DNA from: Desulfuromonas sp.
Lineage (GTDB): Bacteria; Desulfobacterota; Desulfuromonadia; Desulfuromonadales; BM501
DNA: 37,082 nt
Assembly: GCF_002868845.1 (NCBI RefSeq)
Contig: NZ_PKUB01000031.1
Coordinates: forward strand, 26,020 to 63,101
Reading direction: 5' to 3'
In this document: positions 1 to 7,368 of the stretch, one piece after another
Numbering within the stretch: position 1 is the first letter of the stretch
How the letters are laid out: every line of letters starts with the position of its first letter
Translations under genes and position numbers: made by a program
Notes under the pieces: generated by a model
What the model saw: only the letters and a program-made list of their open reading frames with translations
The model's database searches: none
Told to the model about the DNA's origin: nothing

Positions 1-613
1 TCTCAACATCCTGAGGTGTGACCCCCCGCGCTGTAAGCAGTGCCGGGTCGAGCCAGATGCGCATCGAGTACTTTCGACCACCGAGGATCTGAGCTTCGGC
101 AACGCCGTCGATCATCTCCAGCTGGTCGGTCACATAGCGATCGACGTAATCGGTAATCTCTTCGGGGCTGTGCTTATCACTGGAGAAGGACAGATAGAGG
201 ATCGGTGAGGCGTCGGCCTCGACCTTGGCGATGACCGGCTCCTCGATATCATAGGGCAGCTCAGCGCGAACCCGTCCGACCCGGTCACGCACCTCGGCAG
301 CCGCGTCATCGGCATTGCGCTCCATCTTGAAGACGATGCTGATCTGACTCTGTTCCTGGCGGCTTTCCGATGTGATCGTTTTGATCCCCTCGATCCCCGA
401 AAGACTGTCTTCGATAATGGTGGTGACTTCGGTCTCAATAATATCGGGGCTGGCCCCTTGGTAAAGAGTGATGACCGACACCGTCGGTTCGTCGATATTG
501 GGATATTCGCGGACCGTCAGACGATCATAGGAAACCAGACCGATCAGCACGATCAGCAGGCTCATGACCGTCGCCAGGACGGGGCGCTTGATGCTTATTT
601 CCGATATTTGCAT
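1..613 (-). CDS. RND efflux pump inner-membrane subunit (N-terminal part, cut by window edge)
   Basis: This is the first ~204 residues of an AcrB/MexF/MdtC-type proton-driven multidrug transporter of the inner membrane. The start MQISEISIKRPVLATV is the classic RND opening: a short cytoplasmic helix with a KRP motif, then TM1 (about residues 10-30). It is followed by porter-domain sequence including YPNIDEPTVSV, YQGASPDIIETEV and DRVGRVRAELP, all typical of the family. Full-length members are about 1,000-1,050 residues, so roughly 80% lies outside the window. It follows the adaptor gene on the same strand after a 185-bp gap and should form a tripartite pump with it. No strong Shine-Dalgarno sequence precedes the ATG. 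Codon choice looks less GC-rich (ATA, ATT, AAT occur) than in the adaptor gene. Family assignment is secure; the substrate is unknown. Confidence 0.93.
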   Translation of the reverse strand, partial: MQISEISIKRPVLATVMSLLIVLIGLVSYDRLTVREYPNIDEPTVSVITLYQGASPDIIETEVTTIIEDSLSGIEGIKTITSESRQEQSQISIVFKMERNADDAAAEVRDRVGRVRAELPYDIEEPVIAKVEADASPILYLSFSSDKHSPEEITDYVDRYVTDQLEMIDGVAEAQILGGRKYSMRIWLDPALLTARGVTPQDVE

Positions 614-682
614 GGCACGTTGCTTTCATTTGTTGTTCTCGGAGAACCGAGAAACCTATTCATCTCACGCCCGTTCGCTCCG

Positions 683-772
683 CTCACTCAAGCCGCAAAG
701 GCGCAAAGAAGATCTCTTGGAATCAGGGGCTTGCATTTCTACCCCTTGGCGTCTTTGCGGCTTTGCGTGAGA
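683..772. repeat. Imperfect inverted repeat between adaptor and RND genes
   Basis: Two arms of about 28 bases, each containing AGCCGCAAAG or its complement plus a second CGCAAAG/CTTTGCG element, face each other across a ~34-base spacer (arms about 683-710 and 744-772). The arms contain CGCAAAG-type units like those I remember as dispersed repeats in many proteobacterial genomes. It would fold into a long hairpin in the adaptor-pump transcript and may lower or stabilise expression of the downstream gene. There is no T-tract, so it is not a standard terminator. Confidence 0.6.
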
Positions 773-798
773 GCGAATTCGGCTTTTGTTCAATGCTT

Positions 799-1944
799 TT
801 ATAGCTTGGCGAAGAGCGCCGGGTCGGCCGGGACCGGGTGGACCGGGCTTCCAGGGCCGATCTTCTGGTGCCCGCCGGTGACGACCACGTCCCCCGCCGC
901 GAGCCCCGAGGTCACTTCGACCCACCCCTTGCGGCGCATCCCCGTCTTCACCGGGGCCATCTGCGCCGTCCCGTCGTCCACCCTGTAGACGAACTGGGAG
1001 TTCGGCTGGGTGATCAGCGCCTGCTCGGGGACGAAGAGGACATCGGTCCTCTGCTCCACGGCAAGCGTCACCTTCACGAACTGTCCCGGGCGCAGCAGGC
1101 CGTCCCGGTTGTCGAGCTGCCCGCGCAGGACCAGGGAGCGGCTGTTCATTTCCACCTGGGGATCGATGGCGTAAAGCCGGCCAATGAAATCCCGGCCCGG
1201 GTAGGCGTCGGACGCCAGTTCAAGGCGCTGCCCGACCTTCACCTGGGCGGAAAACTTCTCGGGAACCCGGAATTCGACCTTGAGCCGGCCCGTATCCTCC
1301 AGGTTGACCAGGGGCTGGCCGGGCTGAACGTAGTCGCCGACGCTGACCCTGCGCAGCCCCGTGGTTCCGGCGAAGGGAGCGCGAATCGTCGCCTTGTCGA
1401 GCTGGGCCTTGGCCAGGCGCACGCTCGCCTCGTCGAGCTGCCAGAGGGCGTAGGTCTCGTCCCGCTCCCGCTCGGAAATCGCCTTGTCTTTCAGCAGGGC
1501 CTCCGCCCGCCGGTAGTTGGCCTCGTGCAGGGCCCGGTTGGCCTCGGCCCGGTCGAGCTCGGCCTCCAGCACCGATGCATCGAGGCGAATCAGGGATTTG
1601 CCCTCGGCGGCCCCCTCCCCTTCGGCGAAGTCGATTCCAGCGATCCGGCCGGCGATCTCCGCCGCGATCGTCACCGACTCGTTGGAGTGCAGGGTGCCGA
1701 CGGCGCCGATGTTCCGGTCGGCAGCGGCCAGGGAGACCTCCGTCACCTCCACCGGCATCGGCGGCCGGGTCGGCGCCTCCTCCTTAGCGCCTTCGGCAAA
1801 GGCCGGCGGCTGCAGCAGAAGATAGGCCCCCGCGCAGAGCAGGGTCAGGGCGCTCCAGATCGATACAGTCGCTGCGGTGCGCCGCGAGCGGCCCCCGGTT
1901 TTGGTTCCCGGCCCGTTCTGTCCGGATGTGGTCTCTTGTTTCAT
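799..1944 (-). CDS. RND efflux periplasmic adaptor (membrane fusion protein)
   Basis: An HlyD/AcrA-family adaptor of 381 residues that bridges the RND pump to an outer-membrane channel. An N-terminal membrane anchor or signal lies at about residues 25-49. The half-lipoyl segment (IAAEIAGRIAGIDFAEGEGAAEGKSLIRLD), an alpha-helical hairpin with many Ala/Glu/Arg, the second lipoyl half (KATIRAPFAGTTGLRRVSVGDYVQPGQPL) and the beta-barrel (LKVEFRVPEKFSAQVKVGQ) follow in the usual order. The ATG at 1944 is preferred because AACGAGGAG sits at good spacing, although the frame is open further upstream to 2091. It is followed by the RND gene and preceded by two probable TetR operators. The length fits the family, and no outer-membrane factor is visible here. 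Confidence 0.93.
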   Translation of the reverse strand: MKQETTSGQNGPGTKTGGRSRRTAATVSIWSALTLLCAGAYLLLQPPAFAEGAKEEAPTRPPMPVEVTEVSLAAADRNIGAVGTLHSNESVTIAAEIAGRIAGIDFAEGEGAAEGKSLIRLDASVLEAELDRAEANRALHEANYRRAEALLKDKAISERERDETYALWQLDEASVRLAKAQLDKATIRAPFAGTTGLRRVSVGDYVQPGQPLVNLEDTGRLKVEFRVPEKFSAQVKVGQRLELASDAYPGRDFIGRLYAIDPQVEMNSRSLVLRGQLDNRDGLLRPGQFVKVTLAVEQRTDVLFVPEQALITQPNSQFVYRVDDGTAQMAPVKTGMRRKGWVEVTSGLAAGDVVVTGGHQKIGPGSPVHPVPADPALFAKL

Positions 1945-1970
1945 GATGCTCCTCGTTGCAGGTTCTGGGA

Positions 1971-1989
1971 GGAATGAACAAGTCACTCC
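1971..1989. promoter_or_regulatory. Probable TetR operator, copy 1 (degenerate)
   Basis: GGAATGA-5-TCACTCC is a variant of the palindrome found at 2041 and 3083, with one mismatch in a half-site and a 5-base instead of 4-base centre. It lies 27 bases upstream of the adaptor start codon. It is inferred to be a weaker site for the TetR protein encoded at 2489-3061. Confidence 0.5.
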
Positions 1990-2040
1990 AGGTGGTATTT
2001 TGAATAAATGGACTTGCGTCCGATCTGCTCCAAACGGGAT

Positions 2041-2058
2041 GGAGTGAATGGTCACTCC
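2041..2058. promoter_or_regulatory. Probable TetR operator, copy 2, upstream of the efflux adaptor
   Basis: The 18-base sequence GGAGTGAATGGTCACTCC has perfect 7-base inverted half-sites (GGAGTGA / TCACTCC) with a 4-base centre. The same half-sites occur in the tetR promoter at 3083-3100. It sits about 100 bases upstream of the adaptor ATG, just past the terminator that ends the gdx transcript, as expected for a repressor site controlling the pump genes. Confidence 0.75.
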
Positions 2059-2070
2059 GTTCTCTGCGGT

Positions 2071-2099
2071 AAAAAAGAGCCGCCGGTTCACGGCGGCTC
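2071..2099 (-). terminator. Rho-independent terminator after gdx (minus strand)
   Basis: On the minus strand a 9-bp perfect stem (GAGCCGCCG / CGGCGGCTC) with a 5-base loop is followed by six T. It lies 20 bases after the gdx stop codon, so the tetR-gdx transcript should end here and the adaptor/pump genes need their own promoter. Confidence 0.88.
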
Positions 2100-2118
2100 G
2101 GCCCCGTCGGAGGCTCGG

Positions 2119-2439
2119 TCAATGGTTGGCGGTGAACTTGAGACCGGCCATCCCCGCCACAATGAGAAGGATGCAGACGATCCGTGCCGCCTCCCGGGGC
2201 TCGCCGAACAGGGCCATCCCGACCAGGGCGGTGCCGACCGCGCCGATGCCGGTCCAGACCGCGTAGGCCGTCCCCACCGGGAGAGTCTTCAGGGCGGCGC
2301 TCAACAGGCCGAAGCTGACCGCCATGGCGGCGAGAGTCAGCACCGAGGGTACGAGGCGGGTGAACCCCTCGGTGTATTTCAGGCCGACCGCCCAGCCGAC
2401 CTCGAAGAGCCCGGCGACGGTCAGGTAGAACCAGGCCAT
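2119..2439 (-). CDS. gdx: SMR-family exporter, SugE/Gdx type (guanidinium exporter)
   Basis: A 106-residue four-helix small multidrug resistance protein. It closely resembles E. coli SugE/Gdx: the opening [22 protein letters not shown] carries the essential membrane Glu in TM1 (E13), and [19 protein letters not shown] is the SugE-subtype signature in TM3. SugE/Gdx proteins act as dimers and exchange guanidinium for protons; some accept quaternary ammonium compounds. GAGAGG precedes the ATG. It sits 49 bases after the tetR stop on the same strand, so it is probably co-transcribed with tetR and stopped by the terminator at 2071. I see no guanidine riboswitch upstream. Subtype is confident; the physiological substrate is inferred. 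Confidence 0.92.
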   Translation of the reverse strand: MAWFYLTVAGLFEVGWAVGLKYTEGFTRLVPSVLTLAAMAVSFGLLSAALKTLPVGTAYAVWTGIGAVGTALVGMALFGEPREAARIVCILLIVAGMAGLKFTANH

Positions 2440-2488
2440 GGGAAAAGCCTCTCGTCGTTTCGTGGTTTCTGGATGAAAAATTCTGCCC

Positions 2489-3061
2489 CTATCTTTTGAC
2501 CGCGTCCCAGGTCGCCTCCACGGAGGTGGCGATCATCTCGTCGTTCAAATCGACGAAGCCGTTCAGGTGGTCCCGGGTCAGGAAGAGGATCGGCCCGAAG
2601 GACAGGCTCATCAGGACTTCGCAGGGCAGGTCCTTGATCACCTGCTGCTCCTTGCCCTGCTCGAAGAAGGCAAACAGCGGCTTGTCGCACTCGACCTCCT
2701 CGGCCCGCTTCTTGGCGATGCCGTAGGGGGAGTTGTAGTACTGCTCCATGAACCTGATTTCGAAGGGGTTGGCGATGAACAGCCGGGTGAGGGCGGAAAA
2801 GATGGCGAGGTAGTTCTCCCGGACCGGCATCGCCGGGTCGTAGTTTTCAGCGAAGGTGCTGGCGAAGAGAGCGTGGTTTTCCTCGTGGATCTCCTCGATC
2901 AGCTCGTCCTTGTCCTTGAAATAGCGGTAGATGGTGCCGACGCCGACCCCCGCCCGCTGGGCGATCTGCGAGGTCGGGGTGCCGTGGAACCCCTGCTCGG
3001 CGATCAGTTCCATGGTCGACCGAAGGATGGCGCGGCGCTTGTCGGTCTTCTTTTCGTTCAT
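2489..3061 (-). CDS. TetR/AcrR-family repressor of the efflux block
   Basis: A 190-residue regulator. The N-terminal helix-turn-helix domain (about residues 5-55) reads [46 protein letters not shown], a textbook TetR DNA-binding domain. The C-terminal ligand/dimer domain contains [19 protein letters not shown]-like sequence found in efflux-linked AcrR relatives. The ATG at 3061 is chosen because GGGAG precedes it and the HTH begins soon after; the frame stays open to 3343, but the promoter at 3104-3132 lies inside that extension. An 18-base palindrome overlaps its predicted transcription start, so self-repression is likely. It probably also controls the adaptor/RND genes through the matching sites at 2041 and 1971. 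Confidence 0.94.
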   Translation of the reverse strand: MNEKKTDKRRAILRSTMELIAEQGFHGTPTSQIAQRAGVGVGTIYRYFKDKDELIEEIHEENHALFASTFAENYDPAMPVRENYLAIFSALTRLFIANPFEIRFMEQYYNSPYGIAKKRAEEVECDKPLFAFFEQGKEQQVIKDLPCEVLMSLSFGPILFLTRDHLNGFVDLNDEMIATSVEATWDAVKR

Positions 3062-3082
3062 GACGGCTCCCTCGAAAAAGGC

Positions 3083-3100
3083 GGAGTGAATGTTCACTCC
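3083..3100. promoter_or_regulatory. Probable TetR operator, copy 3, in the tetR promoter
   Basis: GGAGTGAATGTTCACTCC is an 18-base palindrome with 8-base perfect arms (GGAGTGAA / TTCACTCC). It begins just downstream of the -10 element of the tetR promoter, covers the predicted start point, and ends 22 bases before the start codon, an ideal place for autorepression. Confidence 0.8.
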
Positions 3101-3103
3101 TTC

Positions 3104-3132
3104 TTTTAGCGCCAACCGCACCGGCGTGTCAA
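3104..3132 (-). promoter_or_regulatory. Sigma-70 promoter of tetR
   Basis: On the minus strand TTGACA (3132-3127) is separated by 17 bases from CTAAAA (3109-3104). The -35 is perfect and the spacing optimal. The predicted start (~3097) falls inside the operator palindrome. The interval 3133-3400 up to the next gene holds no gene or clear signal that I can support. Confidence 0.75.
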
Positions 3133-3400
3133 GGGGAATTCTTTTCTCTCTCTGGTTAACTTCAAGGAGATGACGTTTTTCCAGCGCTCCGGTCGGTCCC
3201 GGGGACTCGCCCCCCACAACCCTTTCTCCCATCCCCACGAAAGCCTTTGAAAGGAAAGTCCCCGGACCAGTGGCCAGACAGGTCCTATGCGCTAGAATAG
3301 GAAACAGGAAACGCCCCCTTTCCATCGACATCCGTTCAAGCACTTGGTATGAATAGGCTCTTTCGTTTCCTCAACGATCCGCCGGGAAGGGTTCTCCGCC

Positions 3401-4936
3401 ATGTCCCCTGCTGAAAAAGAATCCAGGCCGATCCTGGTCGCCGGTGCCACCGGCTACATCGGCGGCCGCCTGGCACCCCGCCTTCTGGAGGCCGGCTACC
3501 GGGTGCGGGCCGTTGTCCGCACCCCCTCCAAGCTCGCCGGCCGGCCGTGGGCCGACCACCCCGCCCTGGAGATCGTCCGGGGGGACCTGCTCGACGGCGG
3601 TTCGATGACGTCGGCCGCCGAAGGCTGCTGGGCCGCCTTCTACCTGGTCCACTCCATGAACCCCAAGGTGGCCGATTTCGCCGAAACCGACCGCCGCGCC
3701 GCCCGCAACATGGCCGAGGCGGCCGAGGCCTGCGGCCTGGAGCGCATAGTCTACCTCAGCGGTCTCGGCGAGGAGAGCGACGAACTCAGCGAACACCTCC
3801 TCTCCCGCACCGAGGTGGCCCGCATCCTGGGCGATGGGGCGGTTCCGGTCACGGTGCTGCGCGCGGCCATGATCATCGGCTCGGGAAGCGCCTCCTTCGA
3901 GATCCTCCGCTACCTGGTGGACCGCCTGCCGGTCATGGTCACCCCCCGCTGGGTCGACACCCCCTGTCAGCCCATCGGCATCCGCAACGTCCTCGCCTAC
4001 CTCATCGGCTGCCTCGAGTGCCCGGAAACAGCCGGGGAGACCTTCGACATCGGCCAGCCGGAGGTGGTCACCTACCGGCAGCTGATGCGGATCTACGCCG
4101 AGGAGGCGGGGCTGCACCGGCGGCTGATCCTTCCCGTCCCGGTTCTGACCCCGCGCTTGAGCTCCTACTGGATCCACCTCGTCACCCCGGTTCCCTCCGC
4201 CCTGGCCCGGCCCCTGGCCGAAGGGCTTCGCAACGCGGTCGTGTGCCGCGACACCCGGATCCGCGAACTGGTCCCCCAGGAGCTGCTCGACTGCCGCCAG
4301 GCAATCCGGCTGGCCCTGGAGCGGATCCGCCAGCACCAGGTGGAAAGCTCCTGGCTTGACGCCGGGCTCATCCCCCCCGCCGAGTGGAGCATTCCCGACG
4401 ACCCGAGCTGGGCCGGCGGAACCCACTACGACGACTCGCGGCGGATCGTCTTCGACGCCGCCCCCGACGAACTGTGGCGGGCCCTGGTCCGCATCGGCGG
4501 CACCACCGGCTGGTACTACGCCAACTGGATGTGGGCCGTGCGGGGCCTCTTCGACAGGCTCATGGGAGGAGTCGGGCTGGGGCGCGGACGCCGTTGCCCC
4601 ATCGACCTGCGCCCCGGCGACGCCATCGATTTCTGGCGGGCCGCCCGGGTCGAGAAGCCCGGCCTGCTGCAGCTGGCGGCCGAGATGAAAGTCCCCGGCG
4701 AGGCGGTCCTCGAGTTTCGCCTACGGGAGATCTCACCCGGCCAGACCGAACTGCTGCAGATCGCCCGCTTCCTTCCCAGGGGCCTGCTCGGCCTGGTCTA
4801 CTGGTGGGCCGTCTACCCCTTTCACAACCTCATCTTCAACGGCATGCTGCGAGGCATCGGTCGGGCCATCGACCGCCCCGTCATCGCCGGGCCCGAGCCG
4901 ATCACCGATCCCGAAAAGACTCCCCACAGCCCCTGA
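3401..4936 (+). CDS. NAD(P)-binding Rossmann protein with C-terminal DUF2867 domain
   Basis: A 511-residue two-domain protein. The N-terminal half is an atypical short-chain dehydrogenase/NmrA-like Rossmann domain: ILVAGATGYIGGRL at about residues 11-24 is the nucleotide-binding glycine motif, and YLVHSM, RRAARNMAEAAEACG and RIVYLSGLG follow as in YbjT-like proteins. The C-terminal ~170 residues (from about 330; SRRIVFDAAPDELWRALVRIGG, GWYYANWMWAVRGLFDRLMGG, IDLRPGDAIDFWRA) match DUF2867, which is often fused to this Rossmann type. The end is hydrophobic (GLLGLVYWWAVYPFHNLIF) and may associate with the membrane. The reaction is unknown; a quinone- or lipid-related oxidoreductase is sometimes proposed. 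It stands alone between tetR (opposite strand) and a lipoprotein gene. Confidence 0.88.
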   Translation: MSPAEKESRPILVAGATGYIGGRLAPRLLEAGYRVRAVVRTPSKLAGRPWADHPALEIVRGDLLDGGSMTSAAEGCWAAFYLVHSMNPKVADFAETDRRAARNMAEAAEACGLERIVYLSGLGEESDELSEHLLSRTEVARILGDGAVPVTVLRAAMIIGSGSASFEILRYLVDRLPVMVTPRWVDTPCQPIGIRNVLAYLIGCLECPETAGETFDIGQPEVVTYRQLMRIYAEEAGLHRRLILPVPVLTPRLSSYWIHLVTPVPSALARPLAEGLRNAVVCRDTRIRELVPQELLDCRQAIRLALERIRQHQVESSWLDAGLIPPAEWSIPDDPSWAGGTHYDDSRRIVFDAAPDELWRALVRIGGTTGWYYANWMWAVRGLFDRLMGGVGLGRGRRCPIDLRPGDAIDFWRAARVEKPGLLQLAAEMKVPGEAVLEFRLREISPGQTELLQIARFLPRGLLGLVYWWAVYPFHNLIFNGMLRGIGRAIDRPVIAGPEPITDPEKTPHSP

Positions 4937-4957
4937 ATACGCCGATCGACTAGGAGC

Positions 4958-4986
4958 TTGGCTCCCCCCCGCACTTTTGCTATACT
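4958..4986 (+). promoter_or_regulatory. Sigma-70 promoter of the Ala-rich lipoprotein gene
   Basis: TTGGCT (4958-4963), 17-base spacer, TATACT (4981-4986). The predicted transcript starts near 4993, giving a ~64-base leader before the ATG at 5057. It lies after the stop of the preceding gene. Confidence 0.6.
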
Positions 4987-5056
4987 CCCCTCCATTAAAG
5001 CTTTTTCGTTCCCGCTAATCGGGCGTCGCCCAAACCGATATCCCAAGGAGGTTCCC

Positions 5057-5626
5057 ATGATGCTGCGTTGGATCACCGTTGCCTGCCTGGCTCTTTTCGC
5101 CCTGACCGCCTGCGGCCAGGAAGAGAAGGCCGGTATCACCAAAGACACCGTCGAAACCCTCAAGCAGGTAGCCGCAGCCGCCCAGAAGACCGCGAACCAG
5201 GCCCAGGAGGCCCTCGAACAGGCCCAAAAAGCCGCACCCGAGGCCGCCGCGGCGGTCGAGGTTGTCAAAAAAGCGGCGCCCAAGGCGACGGCCGCGGTCA
5301 AAAATGCGGTCCCCTCCAAATTCGCCCCCTACGTCCGCGACCTTCAGTCCTCCAACCCGAGCGCCAAAAGGGACGCCGCCAAGAGGATATACAAGCACTT
5401 CGGGAAGGAGCCGTACCTCCTTGCGGCGGTCAACGGAGAGCTGCTGAAAGGGTTCAACGATCATCCCGACAACAAGCATTACGTCGACGCCATGGCCTGG
5501 ATGGTCAAGGTCCTGTCCAATTCGGGAGACTCCAAGTACAGAACGACCCTCGAAAAGATCGCCGACGAGGCCTCCAGCAGAAAACTGCAAAAATACGCCA
5601 ACAAAGGTCTGACACACCTGCTCTGA
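5057..5626 (+). CDS. Ala-rich coiled-coil lipoprotein, function unknown
   Basis: A 189-residue protein with a lipoprotein signal: hydrophobic MMLRWITVACLALFALTACG ends in the lipobox LTAC (Cys19), so the mature protein should be lipid-anchored. Residues ~30-90 are rich in Ala, Gln, Lys and Glu (for example AAAAQKTANQAQEALEQAQK), likely a long helix or coiled coil. The C-terminal ~100 residues (SKFAPYVRDLQSSNPSAKRDAAKRIYKHFG, then helices with KYANKG) look like a small helical-repeat domain of HEAT type. AAGGAGG lies 6 bases before the ATG; an upstream in-frame ATG at 4958 lies in the promoter and is rejected. It is monocistronic, with its own promoter and a terminator. I do not recognise a named family. 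Confidence 0.85.
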   Translation: MMLRWITVACLALFALTACGQEEKAGITKDTVETLKQVAAAAQKTANQAQEALEQAQKAAPEAAAAVEVVKKAAPKATAAVKNAVPSKFAPYVRDLQSSNPSAKRDAAKRIYKHFGKEPYLLAAVNGELLKGFNDHPDNKHYVDAMAWMVKVLSNSGDSKYRTTLEKIADEASSRKLQKYANKGLTHLL

Positions 5627-5652
5627 TCCCGACTGTTCGACAGGATCAACGC

Positions 5653-5684
5653 GAAAAAGGCGGCCCTTGCGGGTCGCCTTTTTC
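5653..5684. terminator. Bidirectional terminator between lipoprotein and 63-aa genes
   Basis: A 10-bp stem (GAAAAAGGCG / CGCCTTTTTC) with further inner pairing (GCCC/GGGT around TTGC). The A-rich left arm and T-rich right arm let it work for the plus-strand lipoprotein transcript and for the minus-strand 63-aa gene converging from the right. Confidence 0.85.
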
Positions 5685-5705
5685 GTTTCCATTTGTTGAC
5701 CCCGC

Positions 5706-5897
5706 CTAGTCTTCCGGGCCGATCGGCTTAGGGCTGCAGAGGTTCTCGGCCCGGTTGACCCGTCCGCCGCAGTTGGTGCAGACGAACTTGGGATTTTCAA
5801 ACAGTTTGTCGATGTCGGCCTTGTGGGGCTTCGCCTTGAGTTCGCAGAGATGCAGTTCGTGCTCTTGCGGCGCCTGGCAATGGGTCTTTTCGGTCAT
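5706..5897 (-). CDS. Small Cys-rich protein, zinc-ribbon-like, function unknown
   Basis: A 63-residue soluble protein. It has five Cys (positions 7, 18, 40, 43, 53), including VCTNCGG, a knuckle typical of zinc ribbons, and a later NLC that could complete a metal site; several His lie in the N-terminal half (CQAPQEHELHLCELKAKPH). It has a strong Shine-Dalgarno (GGAGGGAGA) and a near-consensus promoter upstream (5925-5952), so it is very likely expressed. Small proteins of this layout occur in Desulfuromonadales as hypotheticals. A metal-binding or regulatory role is inference only. Confidence 0.78.
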   Translation of the reverse strand: MTEKTHCQAPQEHELHLCELKAKPHKADIDKLFENPKFVCTNCGGRVNRAENLCSPKPIGPED

Positions 5898-5924
5898 GGC
5901 TCTCCCTCCTCTGTTCTTATTAAA

Positions 5925-5952
5925 ATCATAGCCCGACTCTCCCCGATGTCAA
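5925..5952 (-). promoter_or_regulatory. Near-consensus sigma-70 promoter of the 63-aa gene
   Basis: On the minus strand TTGACA (5952-5947), a 16-base spacer, TATGAT (5930-5925). The predicted start is near 5918, giving a ~20-base leader containing the ribosome-binding site. Confidence 0.8.
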
Positions 5953-6082
5953 CGCCGAAGGAAGGTCTGGCCCCCACAGGAAGAGGGAAAATCGACCCGG
6001 CCGCACATCAGGATGCTTTCAGGCTCCCCTTGCGTTAAGGAACAACCGGCTTCGGGTCATCTCCCTTGGGGCGATAATTCCA

Positions 6083-6114
6083 AAAAAAATGGCAGAGCCG
6101 TTGCCGGCTCTGCC
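6083..6114 (-). terminator. Rho-independent terminator (minus strand) in a 480-bp geneless stretch
   Basis: A 10-bp perfect stem GGCAGAGCCG / CGGCTCTGCC with a 4-base loop lies at 6091-6114 and is followed on the minus strand by a run of T (6083-6090). It probably ends the transcript of the DUF3108 gene, but lies ~320 bases after its stop codon. The interval 6115-6436 has no convincing gene. It contains a 10-base direct repeat (GGGGCAAATC at 6367 and 6386) and a 39-codon minus-strand ORF with no supported start, and may be the 3' part of the transcript or a decayed element. Confidence 0.85.
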
Positions 6115-6436
6115 TAGAAGGAGAGAAAAAGAGCGGTTATTCGGAGGAAAAGTCACCTTTCCCATAGCCCAACTCCGATCCTCAGGAAAGAACCTTTGCA
6201 AAAACCGGCCCAACTTTAGACCTTGGCCCTCAAATCCCCCGTCATGCGGAACATCCCGAACACCTCGCCGCAAAAAACAGTGAACCTCTTGGCAAAAAAG
6301 CCGCGGTCAAAGTCGTTATTGAGCTTTTCAGCGCCCATTGACAAAACCATTTCTGATTCATTCACTGGGGCAAATCGCCCAACTTGGGGCAAATCCCCAA
6401 TGCGGCGAAACGGTTTCCTGCCCCACCGAAAGGCGC

Positions 6437-7291
6437 CTAACCCCGGTGAACCAGTTCGGCCCGAATGACTTCCAGATTCTCAAGGCTCTTCTGCAGTGCA
6501 TCGGGAAGAACCTTTTTGAGAAAACCGGGCATCCCGTTGTTGAACAGGCCCGGGATTCTTTTCTCGATCAGGACGGGCACCCTCCCCCCGTCCTCGGAAA
6601 GCCACATGGTCAGGCTTCCGCGGGCGTAGAAGAGTCCCTCGCTGTCGATCGCCATGTCCGAGCGGACCACGAGGGTATCGACGATTCCGGCGGCGGTCTT
6701 CACCTTCTCCCGGCGCAGAACCTTCACCCGCACCCGGTTGGGAGAATCCTTGTCGAGAAGGGTGAGGGCAAACTCCTGCCCGACCTCCAGGGGCCGATGG
6801 CGAAGATGATAAAGGCAGGAGACCGGGTCCCAGACCGGCCCCGCCAGGGGATATTCGCTTTGCTCCCCGGTCTCGGGATTCAGCAGGCGGACGAGGCCGG
6901 CCCGGCGGTCAACAAGCGCCTCGCGCCTGACCCTGTTCTTTCCCTCGTGCAGGGCCAACCCGTAGGCGACGGGGACGTACCGCGACCCGTCCCGCTCCAG
7001 TGTGCTCCTTTCCCTGTCCTCGACAACGTAAAAGGGCAGGGTCCAGGCGGCCGAGTCGACCCGGGAAACAATCTCCAGGCCCTTCTCGCTCGAAACCGAT
7101 TCGATACTTGAGCGGCCGACCCGGATTCCCGCCCAGGTGATGTCGAACTCCAAAGACTCGGGCGGCTCAGCTGCCTCTCCGCCCCCCGGGAAGAAGACCA
7201 CCAGCAACAGGAGCAGCAGGATCTTGCGCCGGATGCCGGCCGCCCTCTCCCCCGATCCGCCCCAGTTGTCCGGCGACTGTCCTGCACCCAT
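6437..7291 (-). CDS. DUF3108-domain exported protein
   Basis: A 284-residue protein with a signal sequence or anchor (KILLLLLLVVFFPGGGEAA, about residues 22-40) and a mature part that fits DUF3108: FDITWAGIRVGRSSIESV at the start, AWTLPFYVVEDRERSTLE in the middle, and SLTMWLSEDGGRVPVLIEKR near the end. DUF3108 proteins are beta-rich periplasmic proteins of uncertain role. The ATG at 7291 has GGAGGAGGG at good spacing; the open frame up to 7369 overlaps the promoter and is not used. It runs divergently from the HDOD gene at 7557. Confidence 0.85.
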   Translation of the reverse strand: MGAGQSPDNWGGSGERAAGIRRKILLLLLLVVFFPGGGEAAEPPESLEFDITWAGIRVGRSSIESVSSEKGLEIVSRVDSAAWTLPFYVVEDRERSTLERDGSRYVPVAYGLALHEGKNRVRREALVDRRAGLVRLLNPETGEQSEYPLAGPVWDPVSCLYHLRHRPLEVGQEFALTLLDKDSPNRVRVKVLRREKVKTAAGIVDTLVVRSDMAIDSEGLFYARGSLTMWLSEDGGRVPVLIEKRIPGLFNNGMPGFLKKVLPDALQKSLENLEVIRAELVHRG

Positions 7292-7368
7292 GAATCGTCC
7301 CTCCTCCGCCCGTGGCGGCATCTCTTTCAGAGCAGATCGGCCAAATTCTTCCAATGAACGTCCGGCCA

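Noticed and set aside
2440-2488. Guanidine riboswitch upstream of gdx
   Set aside because: Only ~49 bases separate tetR and gdx and I see no ykkC-type core; the gene appears to be controlled with tetR.
3107-3343. N-terminal extension of TetR from 3343
   Set aside because: It covers the promoter and operator and adds sequence with no family similarity; the start at 3061 has a good ribosome-binding site.
6223-6468. Short plus-strand ORFs in the 6.0-6.5 kb gap
   Set aside because: No ribosome-binding sites, no domain-like sequence, and they overlap the DUF3108 gene or the terminator.
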